A stretch of DNA of 64,000 nt from Gordionus sp. m RMFG-2023 (lineage: Eukaryota; Nematomorpha; Gordioida; Chordodea; Parachordodidae). The notes under the pieces are model-generated. The model did no database searches, was not told the origin of the DNA, and saw only the letters and a program-made list of their open reading frames with translations. The translations under genes were made by a program, and so were the position numbers. Of this stretch, positions 11,351-24,500 are shown piece after piece (position 1 is the first letter of the stretch; each line of letters begins with the position of its first letter). The stretch is from NCBI RefSeq assembly GCF_954871325.1, contig NC_088775.1, positions 80,329,561-80,393,560 on the forward strand, written 5' to 3'.

Positions 11351-12461
11351 ATATGACCTGTGAAATTGTAAATATTTAGTTCTGCACATTATAATTGGCA
11401 CAGCCATTTATATTTTACAATTAAATAATCATAGTTTATTTTATTAGATGTGTTTGTTTTTACCTTAAGGGACACCAGGGTATAAACCTTTAAAAGCAGG
11501 AAAGGTTAAGAACACTTTAAATTATAATATTTCCGGCGTTACAAGTAGTTTAACATAGCCGCAAGGACTGGAGATATGGGAAAAGGGGGTGGGGATAATT
11601 TTTCCTTTTTTATATTTAGTAAAACTAAAATTAAGTTTATATACTAACTTTTAATACTAATAATAACTAATTTAATGTTATATCAATTGAATTTGAATTA
11701 AGGGAATATTCAGCGTATTTAATCTAGAAGATGAATATATTATTGTAAATGAAATGATGTACATGAAATATTGGCTCCTTTTAAAAAAAATTTTCTCTTC
11801 TACTTTTATTGTAGATTTCAGAAAGTAGGTAGTCTAAAACGGTCCTGCCTTTTTAACTGGTTCTACCAGGAGCCGCCGAAATTTGTATAATTTTAAAAAT
11901 CCGGGCTAGACCAGGCTTAAAAATAAAAAAAATTACAAACTCAAACTGAAGTCTAAAATTATATTATTTTTTTTTTTACCCCGGACAAGACCGGAAGAAT
12001 TCATTTTTGAAATAATTCTAAATTATCTCAATTAAATTAATTTGGGAATACAGAGTTTAATATATTTTTTTAAAAAATTTTTGATTTCATCTTGAAAGAT
12101 TTTTTTTATGCATCTAAATTACAATAGATTTATTGTAAAAGATTTTGGCCTTTTTAGGTAAAATTTGATCAAAAATCTTTTGTTTTTTCAAAAAATAAAT
12201 AAATAAATAAAAATTCTGGTTGGAAAATCCATATACCGAAATATTTAACTTCCTCATATTTCCCATTTTCATTTAAAACAATTTTACAAATAGTTAAAAT
12301 TATAATAGCAAAAATTTCAAAAATCCGGATCGTAAAATTTTTTTAAAAAATTATTGGGCCAGAATAGGATATAAAATTTTTTTAAAAAAATTAGGTTTAA
12401 AAAATGAAAAATTCAAATCAATGCCGGGCTTTGATCCCTACAAATTACTAATATTTGAAGG
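11351..12461. other. Intergenic stretch with GC-tract relics
   Basis: No gene seen. CCGGGCTAGACCAGG-like (about 11910) and CCGGACAAGACCGG-like (about 11980) blocks, and similar motifs at 12320-12430, look like remnants of further GC-tract elements, but I could not assign termini. Interspersed poly-A and poly-T. Confidence 0.4.
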
Positions 12462-13281
12462 CAGGGATCCAAACCGAAACGAATATCGGTTCGGTTCAGG
12501 TTCGGATAAAAATAACGGTTCAAGGTTCAGGTTCGGTTCACAAAAAATAAAAATATCGGTTCGGTTCGAACCTCTAAAAACCGGTTTGAACACATTTGTA
12601 TTCAAACCTACATTAGGATTATGTATAAGGATTTTTTTTTTATTTCATAATTAAAATAAAAACCTTCATTTTTATTAATTGCACAAATATAACAAATAAA
12701 TATATCAATGATTAATTTAAATATGAACAATTACTTAAATTTTTTTTACTAAGCTGCGCAATTAATATATTTTCAAAATTCGTCTCACTCAAATTACATC
12801 TATAAGGAGATAATATAAATTTAATTGTTGAAAAACATCCTTCCACACTAACTTGGGTAGCTGGCATTGCCAGTATGATATCAGATTTGATGTGTCATTT
12901 ATAATACTATATGTAAATAATTTATATATTAGATTAAATTTTTTTCTAGGCATTATAATTTATAAGCTTAAAATATTTAAAAAATATTACACAATGGCAA
13001 TATACTAAACTTTATAAAAATTATGACTGACGTTTATCATCAAATGTGATTGTTAATAATTTTTAAAACAATTTGAATATAATTAAAATTTTTGCAATAT
13101 ACTATTAGTAATAACTTACACATTATTTTATAAGCATAAAATTATGAGACTCGAACCGGTTCAGAGGCATTTTAGCGGTTCGGTTCAGGTTCAGCTAAGA
13201 ATTTTTTAGAGGTTTAGGTTCGATAAAAATACAGGTTTTTAGCGGTTTAACGGTTCGGTTTAGGTTCGGTTTGGATCCCTA
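12462..13281 (-). mobile_element. Second hAT element, decayed
   Basis: The left end CAGGGATCCAAACCGAA and the right end, read inversely as TAGGGATCCAAACCGAA, are inverted repeats. Subterminal blocks of GGTTCGGTTC motifs lie at 12489-12590 and 13150-13275. Flanking octamers TTTGAAGG and GTTAAAGG match at six of eight positions, an old hAT duplication. A remnant of the transposase C-terminus lies inside on the minus strand. The termini resemble those of the element at 3808-5874, so the two are probably related families. Confidence 0.8.
12761..12893 (-). pseudogene. hAT transposase dimerisation-domain remnant
   Basis: On the minus strand one frame reads KSDIILAMPATQVSVEG, then a Phe-Ser-rich KFIL segment. 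This is the hAT C-terminal motif (compare SVERAFSS at 5360-5383), with the usual Arg of the ERAFS motif changed to Gly. A stop lies immediately upstream near 12891. About 43 residues survive. Confidence 0.8.
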
Positions 13282-13860
13282 GTTAAAGGCATTCATTTTT
13301 ATTTTTTAATTAAATCAAACATTTTCCCACTCCTTTTTCACCTCCCCCACCCACTTACTAATGACCTCTTTGACTAATTCTATTTATAAAAAAAAATATA
13401 CAATATCCAATTTTCCAATTCCCTAAAATTGCGTTTACTTTACATATTATAAATAATCATTTAATTGGTTTAAAAGTAGAAGGAAGATAAAAAAGATTCT
13501 TTAATGATTTATTACTAAAAACTTTGATAAAATTTTAAATTGTTGATTATGTATTAAATCTTTAAAATATTCTAAATTCTTATATATAATATTTAAGTTT
13601 AAAATTAAAAAAAAAATGATTAAATAAAACAAGTATTTTAGTTATCCACAAAATATAAATAAATTCCTTTTTAAAACTATGATAGAAAAATAAAATTCAA
13701 TCACAATGAGTCATGTACCAAGTACGATATTTTCAATTTTATATATAATATAAATGAAAATGAAAATTTTCATTAATTATTTTTTTATAATTAAAGATAA
13801 TTCAAATTTTCTAACCCATATAAAATATTATCCATTTATTTCAGCTCGCAAATTTCCAAT

Positions 13861-16800
13861 ATGGATGAAAAAAATATCGACCCAATCAACGGAGACACCG
13901 GTAATTCAATAACTAAAAACAAAAATAAACGTGATCAATGGTCTAATCATTTGGAATTTATATTGTCCACGATTGGTTATTCTGTCGGCTTCGGAAATGT
14001 ATGGCGTTTTCCTTATGTGGCCTATCAAAATGGAGGAGGTTAATTTATTATAAAATTTAACCAAATTTATTTTGTATATTATGTAAATTAAATTTTTGTA
14101 TACTAGTATTATTATTATACATTAAATATCATAGCATTGACATGATGCATTATAGTGCGCGCACTAGTGTTTTAAAAGGCCCGATTTGGGTATATTTTTA
14201 AAACGTCCCGAATAAGATTTTAGCCAAAATTATATATGCATGATTCTAGATTTGGCAAAAAGGTCCAAACCTTTCTGCCATCTATGAACAAAATCTCCAG
14301 ACTTACATAATATTATTTTAGCTATATCATACTCGGGTCATTATTAAAAAAATCGACCAGAAATTAGTTTTTTAACAACACTAGTTCGAACAAATTGAGC
14401 GTTTTAAACGCTGCGCTGCAAACGAAAATATTGCATTTCAAATGGTAAAATTGTTCAAATTACTATTTGCCGTTAGAAACCATTTATAAAAACGCAAACT
14501 GGGTTGCTTTTTCAATACTTTTTTTTATCCGTTTATTTTACACGTTTGTCTATGACCAATTCTTTATAGGGTAAAAGGTAAACGCTTAAATCGTGCGCAA
14601 TACACAAAATTTTAAACTTCACAAAAGAACATCATCAAAATCGGATTACAATTGCGGATGATATAATATTCTTTTTTTTTAAAAAAAATATAGATATTCT
14701 ACAATTACTTAAAAAATATATATACATATATATATAATCTAGATTCACTTAAGTTAGGAGTCACCTGTCAAAAATAATATATATATTTTTTAAAAAAAAT
14801 TGAATATTAATAAATTTATATAATAATACTTTAAAATTTTACGTCTAGATTAGGAGAATCGAGGCTAAAAATTTAAAATAACTCAAAAATATTTATTCAT
14901 TTTTAAGGTGCATATTTGATACCTTATATTATAATGCTCTTACTGGTCGGCAAACCCATCTATTTTATGGAATTAGCTCTAGGACAATATACGCAATTAG
15001 GACCTTCCGCAGCATTTAGAATATGTCCCATAGCAGCTGGTTTTCATTTTATTTATAAATTAATAATTATAAAAATTCAGCTTAAATTTTCTTATGAAGC
15101 ATATTTTGGTGATTATATATTTTTTTCAAAGTATGTCTCTTGAAATGTTTCGGTAACCGGACACTTCTACACCTCCTAAGTAAGTTACAATATTAACTAC
15201 ACCCCCCCCCCCCTAAGCAAAAATAAGAACAAGGAAATTCAAAACCCAAATTAGCATCAAAAGAGGAAAAATCTAAATCAAAACTAGCATGTCCCTTTCC
15301 TGCCGTTTAACATTTATTTACCTTTTTTTCCTTATATTCTAATGTTAAAAAGCATTTTTTTTCCCTCTCCCTCTTAATTTTATGCCGATCTTGCGTTCTT
15401 CCCTCTCTCCCTTTCTCGTAGTGGTGTCTTTCGGTAACTGATAGTTTGTTACTAAGAGTATATTATAAGTATTCGAATCTTTTTTAAAACAGGTGTAGGA
15501 GCCGCAATGGTTGGCATATCTTTCGTAATCAGTATATTTTATAATGTTCTGATGACGTATACTCTATATTTTACATTCGCGGGCTTTCAACGTCGTTTAC
15601 CATGGACTCATTGCAATAATGTATATTCCTTAAATTTCTATATATATTTTTTTTGGTTTACTAACGATTAAAGGCGTAAAATTACTTTTTCAATTTTTTA
15701 GCCACTTTATTTGCTATCTAAAAATTATTTATTTTTTTTAGTCATTCAATACAGAATTTTGCTATCGTATTAACGACTTCCGATCTAGCAATACGAATAA
15801 TTCATTAAACCAAAACTATAGTAATATAGGATATAATATAACTAACAATATCATAAGGAGATCCTCAAGTCAGGAATATTGGGAGTATGTAGTTTAATTA
15901 TCTCAACGAAATTTTTTTTATATAATTTATTAGTTATGGTGTTTTGGGTAAAAGTGCTCACCTAGATAATATAAGTAATATAAAGTGGGATTTAGCATTA
16001 CTTCTCCTCCTATCTTGGATTATCACATTTGGTTGCCTATGCAAAGGAGTTAAATCGGCAGGAAAGGTAATGTTTATATTATTGATTTCCAAAAAATTAT
16101 TTAAAAAAATAATGGTGTATAATTATCATTTTGTAATAGGTGATATACTTTACCGTAACACTACCTTACGTTCTCTTGTTTATTTTGATGATTAGGGGCG
16201 TGACATTGGAAGGAGCTAAAGATGGAATTTTATACCTCTTTACACCCCAGTGGAATAAACTGTTAGATATAGGGGTTGGTACAAATTACAAATGATGGTA
16301 TTTTATAATTTAAATATATAAATAGGTATGGAGAGCTGCATGTTCGCAAATGTTTTTTTCACTAAGCGTAACCCTAGGAGGGGTTATTACATTCTCAAGC
16401 TTTAATTCATTTAATAACAATTGCCATCGTGACACGTTGATTATAAGTATAATGGATACAGTCACGAGTCTTTTATCTGGAATTGTTATATTCTCAGTAC
16501 TTGGATATATGTCACATTCAACATCTATACCTTTATCCAAAGTGGCCTCTAGCTCAGGTGATTTTTTAAAAACAAAATATATATCGTTAAAATATATTTA
16601 AGGACCCGGTCTTGTTTTTGTTGTGTATCCTGAAGCTTTATCGGGACTTCCTATACCTCAATTATGGACAGTTCTATTTTTCCTTACTCTATTCAGCTTA
16701 GGATTGGACAGTATTGTAGCAGCCATTGAGGTTGTACTATGTGCGCTTCACGACACGTTCCCTAAAATATTTCCTTGGAAATACAAAACATATGTTTGCT

Positions 16801-18219
16801 TAGGTGTATGCTGTCTATTTTACCTGATTGGACTGACTCTAGTTACTGAGGTTTTTATATTTAAATAAAATAAAATTTACTAATATATATATCCAATGAA
16901 ATAAAATTAAAATGATAAATTTGTTTTTAAAATCTATTATATCAATAGCGTGAACTCTAAATATATTAATTTTTTCGTGATTAATATTAATTAAATATTC
17001 ACTTTTTATGAGTATATCATATGAATCTATTTTATATGTAATTATGAGGTGCAATATAATCAAGAATTGAGATTAAATAATCTTAAAAAATATAGAATTA
17101 TTATATTAAAATATCAAATAATTTATTTAGGGTGGATTTTATATCATAGACATTATCAATTTTTATGTGGCTGATTCAAGTTTAGTGATTATAGGTGCAT
17201 GCGAAGTGATCGCCATCATGTGGATATATGGTATGGGGAAATTTTTTAATATAAAAATAGTTATTATAATTATTATGTTTACATTCTTCTGAATAGAATA
17301 GTAGGATTCTTAAGTCCTAAAAAATGTTTAAGACGAAATAACTGAAGGATTAAAAAATTAAAAGTACTTGAAAATTTATTTGATTTTCTTTTGCTTCATA
17401 TAATGTGTAAATGTCATAATGGAAATTTGGGATATGATAAAAAATTGTATTTAGTAAATAATTAAAGTCGAGAGATCCCGAATTATATCCAAAGATTCGG
17501 AAACCCCAGACATACTGTATGTCATATTAATTAAAAATAATATTTACTCACAAATTCATATATAAACCATAAATAAAATTTAGTTACTTAATTAATAGGC
17601 TATAAAAACTTCATAAAGGATATTGAAGTAATGTTAGGTAAAAAGCTTCCTTCTCGATTATATTGGATTATAACTTGGATTATCATCTCTCCTGTGACTT
17701 TAACGGTAGAAATTATTTCTAAATATTATCTTATTTTGTTTTCATTTTAAACGACTAATTTTAAATTAGTATATTATAAAATAAACCCAATAATGATTTT
17801 TTTATTTCTCTAAAATTTAGGCAATATATTGCCTTTCCATCTTCGATATTGCGAAAGATGGGGCGGTATCGAACGATGGTAGACCGTATCCACAATGGGC
17901 TCACATTATCGGGTGGTGCTTAACGGCTTTAACAGCTGGAATGATACCTTTAATAGCTTTGTACAAGTATTTTAATGCTCCTGGATCTAATTTTTATCAG
18001 GTTTAGATATATTATTCTGACTGATTATGAAATATATATTTTTTTATAAATTTAAAAAATTGAACATCTTAATTTAAAATATATTTTTAGAAATGGAAAA
18101 ATGTCATTAAACCTTCCCAAGAATTTAATAATAGCAATAAGTTGTCTATCTCAGAAAGTATTGATTCGATAATCTTACAAAAGGCGCAAGAACAACTGTT
18201 AGAGACTTCGAAATGTTAA
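13861..18219 (+). CDS. SLC6 family Na+/Cl--dependent transporter, probably for an amino acid
   Basis: This is a plasma-membrane neurotransmitter/amino-acid symporter with 12 membrane segments. Exons: 13861-14038, 14908-15039, 15493-15620, 15742-15884, 15934-16066, 16140-16274, 16326-16557, 16603-16850, 17131-17230, 17599-17705, 17821-18000, 18091-18219. All junctions are GT-AG and keep frame, giving 614 aa, the usual SLC6 length. TM1 carries [18 protein letters not shown], the ion and substrate site. The position that is Asp in monoamine transporters is Gly (YSVGFGN), which favours an amino-acid substrate. Extracellular loop 2 has the conserved Cys pair (about C144 and C153) and several Asn-linked sequons. 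TM6-TM8 includes [14 protein letters not shown], then [13 protein letters not shown] and SLGLDS, a GAT/GlyT/NAT-like pattern. Substrate not assignable. The ATG was chosen because it begins the conserved cytoplasmic tail directly upstream of TM1. Intron 1 holds a MITE. Confidence 0.95.
14165..14383. mobile_element. TAGTGTT MITE in intron 1 of the SLC6 gene
   Basis: The element starts TAGTGTTTTAAAAGG and ends TTTTAACAACACTA, imperfect inverted repeats. Its interior closely matches the interrupted copy at 3646-3807, including the TTTCTGCCATCTATGA segment. Flanking octamers match weakly (five of eight). Confidence 0.75.
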
Positions 18220-18563
18220 TTATTACATATTGTTGTGTAAAATATATTAATTTAAATATAAAAATAGTGTATAACTGCTATTGTATGGCAAGAAATTTTT
18301 ATAGAAATTTAAATTATTTAATGTAATATACACTAAAAAAGAGTTCCTGAATGAAACGAATTTATCATTGTATGTATATAGTTCAGAAAATATGATAACC
18401 TTTAATTAAAATTTATTGAAATGTTGCTATATTACAATATATAAAACTGAATAATCTATTAATAATAGGTTCTTTAAAATGTTTATTATTCTTCTCTCAG
18501 AGCCCTAATTATCGAAAATATTTTAGGTTTACAAATTGAATTAGTTTCGGTTGAATTATTAAG
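18220..18563. other. Convergent intergenic spacer between SLC6 and nompC
   Basis: The two genes end tail to tail about 345 bp apart. An AATAAA on the minus strand (TTTATT at 18412-18417) could serve as the poly-A signal for the channel gene. No other feature seen. Confidence 0.6.
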
Positions 18564-21500
18564 TTAAGTCTGTGAAGCCGATGAATGAGGCCTTTCAGCG
18601 GATTGTATTTCTTTAGCGAGCTCCACAGTTTGGGCGAGTCTACGAATGTTTACATTTTTTTTCACAATAGGCTCGTCAATATTGAATTTATCAGAACTAT
18701 TGTCCATTTCTATTCCCTAGTGTTAACATTATTTTATGTTTTAAATGTGTGTAAGTTTTACATAAGCTTAAGAATGTACCTTAATACCAACAAGACAAGT
18801 ATATAAAACAAATCCTAAAAATGTGCAGCAAAAGAGTTGTTAGGATATTATATTTAAACGAGATATATAAAATAAATATTTGGAAAAATTAAGTCAAATG
18901 GAATGGAAGTGTCATTCTTTGGCTATTAAAACTTCATCGAAGATATTTAAAAAGCAAAAGGAAATAGGCCCGATCATATGATGTTTAATTGTTTTTTCCT
19001 GAAATATTTGAATTAGTGATTATCTTAAAAAAATTAGTATAGTTTAACTTATAATTATAAATATATCTCTGTTTAATAAGAATTAGATACAATGATGAAA
19101 AGAGATCTAAATTAGTTTAATTTAAAAAATAAATAGATAGTCGATTTAGTGGCATTGATGCATCTAGTAATGTAAATTTATTAACAAAATATTTGGTTTT
19201 AAACTATCATCTTATTTTAAATGAATTTAGTATATTTTTAGTTTTTGAATTAATTTAAAATGACAAGTATGGAAATTAATATGAATTTACCTGCATTTCT
19301 AAATACTTATCTCCAACTTTTTTCCAATCCACCACATCTTTAATTGGTTGAGTCATTAAGGGATCTCTCCTAATAAGTCCTTGTTCCGATGTAATCTATA
19401 AATTTATAGTTATGCGTGAGATGATCATGATTAAATTAAGAAAAATATTATTTATTTTTTCTTTAATAAAAAATGGTGCTAAAAACGTTAATCTAAAAAA
19501 GTAAAACGCTAAACTGCGTTCACAGTTTGCGCGACTTAATTTGCGTCGTTGAAGTATACAAAAATGAATGTAAAATTTTTATATATATATGATATTTTGT
19601 CTTCTTGTGAATTCGCGCTAACTGTGAATGCATGTTATACAATTACTTTGGCAAATAAAGGTGCATTTAATGTCTGTATTCAGAACTATTATTTACATTT
19701 CTATCTTATATTATATTGTATAATAGTAATCCCGTATGAAGATTCAATTATATAAGATATATTTTAAAAATCGAACGTTACCATTGCAAAAGATGTTACT
19801 TTATATTACGTTACTTTGTAATAGGGTTGCTAATAAGCCGGAGCCAAACAACTCAATTCATTAGAAGGATTTAATTGAACCCCACCTATCTCGAAACATT
19901 GCAAATAATGAATTTTATTAACGCGAATCTTGTTTTACGATTAAACTCTCTTAACAAATTTGAACCTTTAGGACCAGTTTAATTTGTGACACAACACTAC
20001 TTTTCAGCATTATAAGAAAAAATGATAATCCATATTATGAAAATAGTATTAACCGATCTCTGTCTGGTTATAAAGCCAGTCATTAATTGCAACGACGAGT
20101 CCCCTAGAGCTTGTAAGGACTTATTACTAGCCACTCTATTTTCCAATCTTTCTTCTTCATTCAAAACCTCTTCTTTTTTCAGCGAGAATATCTTAGCTTT
20201 AAAAAATATAAAAACATTAATAAATCCCTGAATAAAAGAATTTAATTCATCATAATATTATTTATCATTTTTTACTTCCGTATAGAGAAAAAAGTCGCAT
20301 ATATGTCCAGATTTTTGTAAAAATATTGATAGGAGAAGGCGCAGGTGGTTGTCTTTCCATATTAATTATTAATTGCGCTCTCCCAAATTTCCATTCTAAA
20401 TCAGATTCCGCCTAAGCAGTTATTTGGAGCAAAAAATGTCAAAATTTTTTAATATATCTATACCTGGATCCTTTGGTATGTATCACTCATCATAGCAATG
20501 AGAAGATTTATTAAAACGATAAAGGTGACCATCAGGAAGACACCAAATACAAATTTAACCCAAATGCCACTATAACCAGGAGTTTGATTTAATACTGGTA
20601 GCATATCAGGAGAAACTAAGCCAAAAAGAGCAAAAAAAAGAAGCTCGAATGATTCCAAGGGATTTAAAAGAACAGTTCCGGAAATTTCTTTGAAAAAAAA
20701 CGAAGTCAGAATTTATATAAAATTAAATCTACCTTCTCCTACTGTGTTATTTCTAACGGTTAAAGGCATCATTGGTAAATATATGGTAGTGACGGTAAAA
20801 GAAAATCCTGCTAAGAACAATAGCAAGACTACCAAAAATCTGGCCATGTCTTTCATTAGATCTCTTATTATTATGGCCCATGGTCCAAATAAATTATCGA
20901 AGCTAATAACGTATTTATTATATAATAATATGGTGTTACTTTAAATGTGCAGTAAAAATATTCAAATGCGAAGTTTTAAAATAATTGGTCAAGTCAAAAT
21001 TTTATTTTAAAAAAGTAAATTTATTATTGAAATTTACAAAAATTGAGTTTAGTCCGCATACTGTATAAATGTCAGAATTATTTATTTTTTTTAAAAATTT
21101 TTTTTGCTTTGGACTCACCCTTACAGTTTTATAATTGATTGCTCAGTTTTTTAAAAATTATTTCATAGTTTTTTTTTAAAAAAAAAACAAAAATCTACCA
21201 ATTAAAATATATTTAACGCTCATTTTTAAAATAATCAATAATCCTAATCAATATATATGCCTAAACTTCAACTCATTTCTCTTTCCTTGAGATACCTTCT
21301 TTGAGAAGAGAGGATTCAGAAAAAAATTGCTCCAAATTGAGGCTTGAAAACAACTTACTATACTATAATATTAATAGTTCGAATTGGACATTAAAATATC
21401 TTACAAAACTATAAAAATCTAGTATGAAAAAAACTACGCACTTTAATTAAAAAATCGAATTAAAAATTTGGAAAATAATTTTAGAAAAACTGCGCGCTTT

Positions 21501-24500
21501 GATTAAAAAACTAGAAAAATAATTTTTAAAAACTGTGCATTTAATTAATTCTTCTAAAAAATTAATAATAAAGATTTTGATTTATTCTAGCAATGAGATT
21601 ATCTAAATGAACGTTAATAAATTAATAGGGCATTTTTTACGAAATGAACAGTTTTTAAATTATACAGAATCCTTACCATATACTATAAAAGTTTAGATAA
21701 AATAAAACAGATTTATAATCAAAAACTTTATAAATTTTACACTAACTTAAATATTAAAAAAACAAACTTGCTTTAAAACACGGTTAAAAATAAAAAACGT
21801 AAATATTAAAAAAAAATTGTCCATATGATTTTTGTTCTCTTCTTTCTAATAATAATTTAATGTTATTAGCTAAAAAAAATATTTTGGTTAATCATCGATT
21901 GAATTTTAAAAAAAAATTTGATTATTTTAATGAAATAGATATAATTTTAGTATTTAATTGATAAAGACCTTAAAAATTCCAAAAATTGTACCAAGGTCAT
22001 GACTAATGCGATTGAGAATAATTGATTTCGAGTGTATAAAACAATCAGTCGACTTCTCCCTATAAAAAATACTCCATTGAAGTGAACGATTATTGCCATT
22101 GCGCATACTATTAAAACTAATATACGTATCCATCCTTTTAAGTTATTGTAACATTTAATTGCATAGTTATGATAAGTAAACTAATTTTAACCTATTCCTC
22201 TAGGTTTGCTTCGGGCAAATATTTCTTGTATAAAATTTCCTATTATCCATAATAATAGTATCCATTCGTTCCAATGAGGTATGAGTGAAATTGATTTATA
22301 TACAGGATATATAGGGATGGCAGTCTCCGTTATTAATAGTAGAGTAAATATGAAGTGAGATACCAAGTAACACAGAAACTATATTATAGATTTTAAATAA
22401 ATATATACAATACATTACAAATTAATATATATTGATAAAGTAGTTTATGAATTTGCCTAATGTTGAAATCTATAAAATGTATAATAAAATTTAGATAAAT
22501 ATTTTGTAAAAATAATATCAAAATTACTTTAATTATTGGATTACGATTGTACCCATGACAAAATGGTAAACTCATGGCAATCCACAGAGGCGAAAGAAAT
22601 AACATTAACATAAACAATACCAAAAATTTATAAGGTTTCCAAGAATTCAACGTTCCAACCCACACTTGTGACAGCCATATTTGTACAGCGGGATGAGAGA
22701 CAAGCGTCTTAAGATCACCACTTCTAAGCAAAGTCTGTATAAATTGAAAAGTTCCTGTATGATCGGAAGCTCGCAAGATAGAATTGGTAGCATTCTGAGT
22801 ACTCCCAGGTGCTACTTCTACAGCCAAGGACAACAGCTCATAAGCCATTGTCTCGCAATGTCTGGCCGCCGCCAAAAGTTCAGAAGCGCGTTCTTTTTCC
22901 CGATTAGCCGCCGCGAAAAATCTTTCCGCCATTATAGAAGCCACCTCTAAAGGGGCCGGAGAGTTCAGTACATATTCGTCTATGTTACGATTAGAGTGCA
23001 AACGACCACAGACCATCATATTGAAAACGAACTTGCGATGATTACTATCGAGTAATTCGAAAACGGGATGTTCCTGTTTGACGAGAAAGCTAAATACGGG
23101 CATATGATTGTTAGCCAGAGCTAAAGCTAGTGGAATATCTCCCTGATTATTAACGGCCATTGGAGCTGCATTGCTTAGAACCAAACGACGAGCTACTGAG
23201 AGAAACCCGGAAGCAGCTGCATAATGCAATGGTGTCCACTTGTTCTTAAAATTTGAAACAATTTTTAAATTAAAAAATATTTCAATTAAATAGCATTTAT
23301 AAACTATGTGTGCTATTGAAATATAATAAAATTTCATTAAATTCATTAAACACATATTCTTATAAGATGGAGAGAATTTTAAAAATTTATTCTGATTTAC
23401 AAAATCAATAATATCTATATCGGACCCTTGGCTAATAAGTAAGGCTATCATCTCGTTTTGACCCTTTGAAGCTGCTACGTGCAACGGTGTACGACCTAAT
23501 TTATCTTTTATATGTAGCTGATCGGAAGACTTTGACAATAATATACTGGCTACGCTGGTATGGCCACCGATAGCAGCAAAATGCAGAGGGATGTAGCCGT
23601 ATAAAATAGTTGGAGTGTCTACTTTAACACCTTTGGAATTTAGCAAAAGTCGGACTATATTTTCATGTCCATATTCAGCGGCAAAATGCAAAGGAGTTAG
23701 GCCAAACTTTAAAAAAAATGGAAATTATGTTTTATAATTAATAAACATGATAAAATAATTATTTATCAAAACTATAATTTAATTCTAGCTTTTGTTTACT
23801 TAATATTTAGCTTTTTCAATAAAATATAAATTACATATTTTTTGTTATTTCAAAAGCATTATTTATAATAAATGTAAATTTTATAAAATTTATTCACATC
23901 GATTTTATCCTTGGTGACAGATTTGTTATGTTTAGCGATTTCAGGAGTTAATTCAGATTTGACCGTTGCAGGCACTTTTTCCAACATTTCTCTTACAAAA
24001 TCAGCGTTTCCTGATTTAGCAGCAACGTGAAGAGGATTTAATCCTGACGTTGAGCTCACCAGCATCAATACAGAAGGGGAATAACTTGTTAAAGTTTGGA
24101 GAACCTGAGTGCGGCCGTATTTTGCCGCTAAATGTAGAGGGGTATAACCGTCCTTCAATATTTATTTTTTAAAAAAATATTTAAAAATTTTCCTCGAAAA
24201 ACCTTTATATTTTGATAGATAATTTTGTTGAAAATGAATAAGCTATTATAAAAATGTTGATATTATCCACTCTTTGATATTGCTACTGAAGATATTATTA
24301 TAAAGTTGAATTTATTATATTTACAAATCAGGGGTAAAACTTGTAAATCCCAAAAGCTAGTGGATATATGAAACTTAAACATATTTGTGGGGTATAGTTG
24401 CATATCAGAGATTTTAAATTACTAAATTTAGAGATATTCTGACCTGGCTTTTTCGGTAGCCTTTTTTTTTAAAAAAAGACATCATATTTCTACAAATATA

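Noticed and set aside
18585-18806. Plus-strand 73-codon frame
   Set aside because: It overlaps the last nompC exon on the opposite strand and has no protein character.
22681-22950. Plus-strand 89-codon frame
   Set aside because: Antisense shadow of the large nompC exon 22528-23244.
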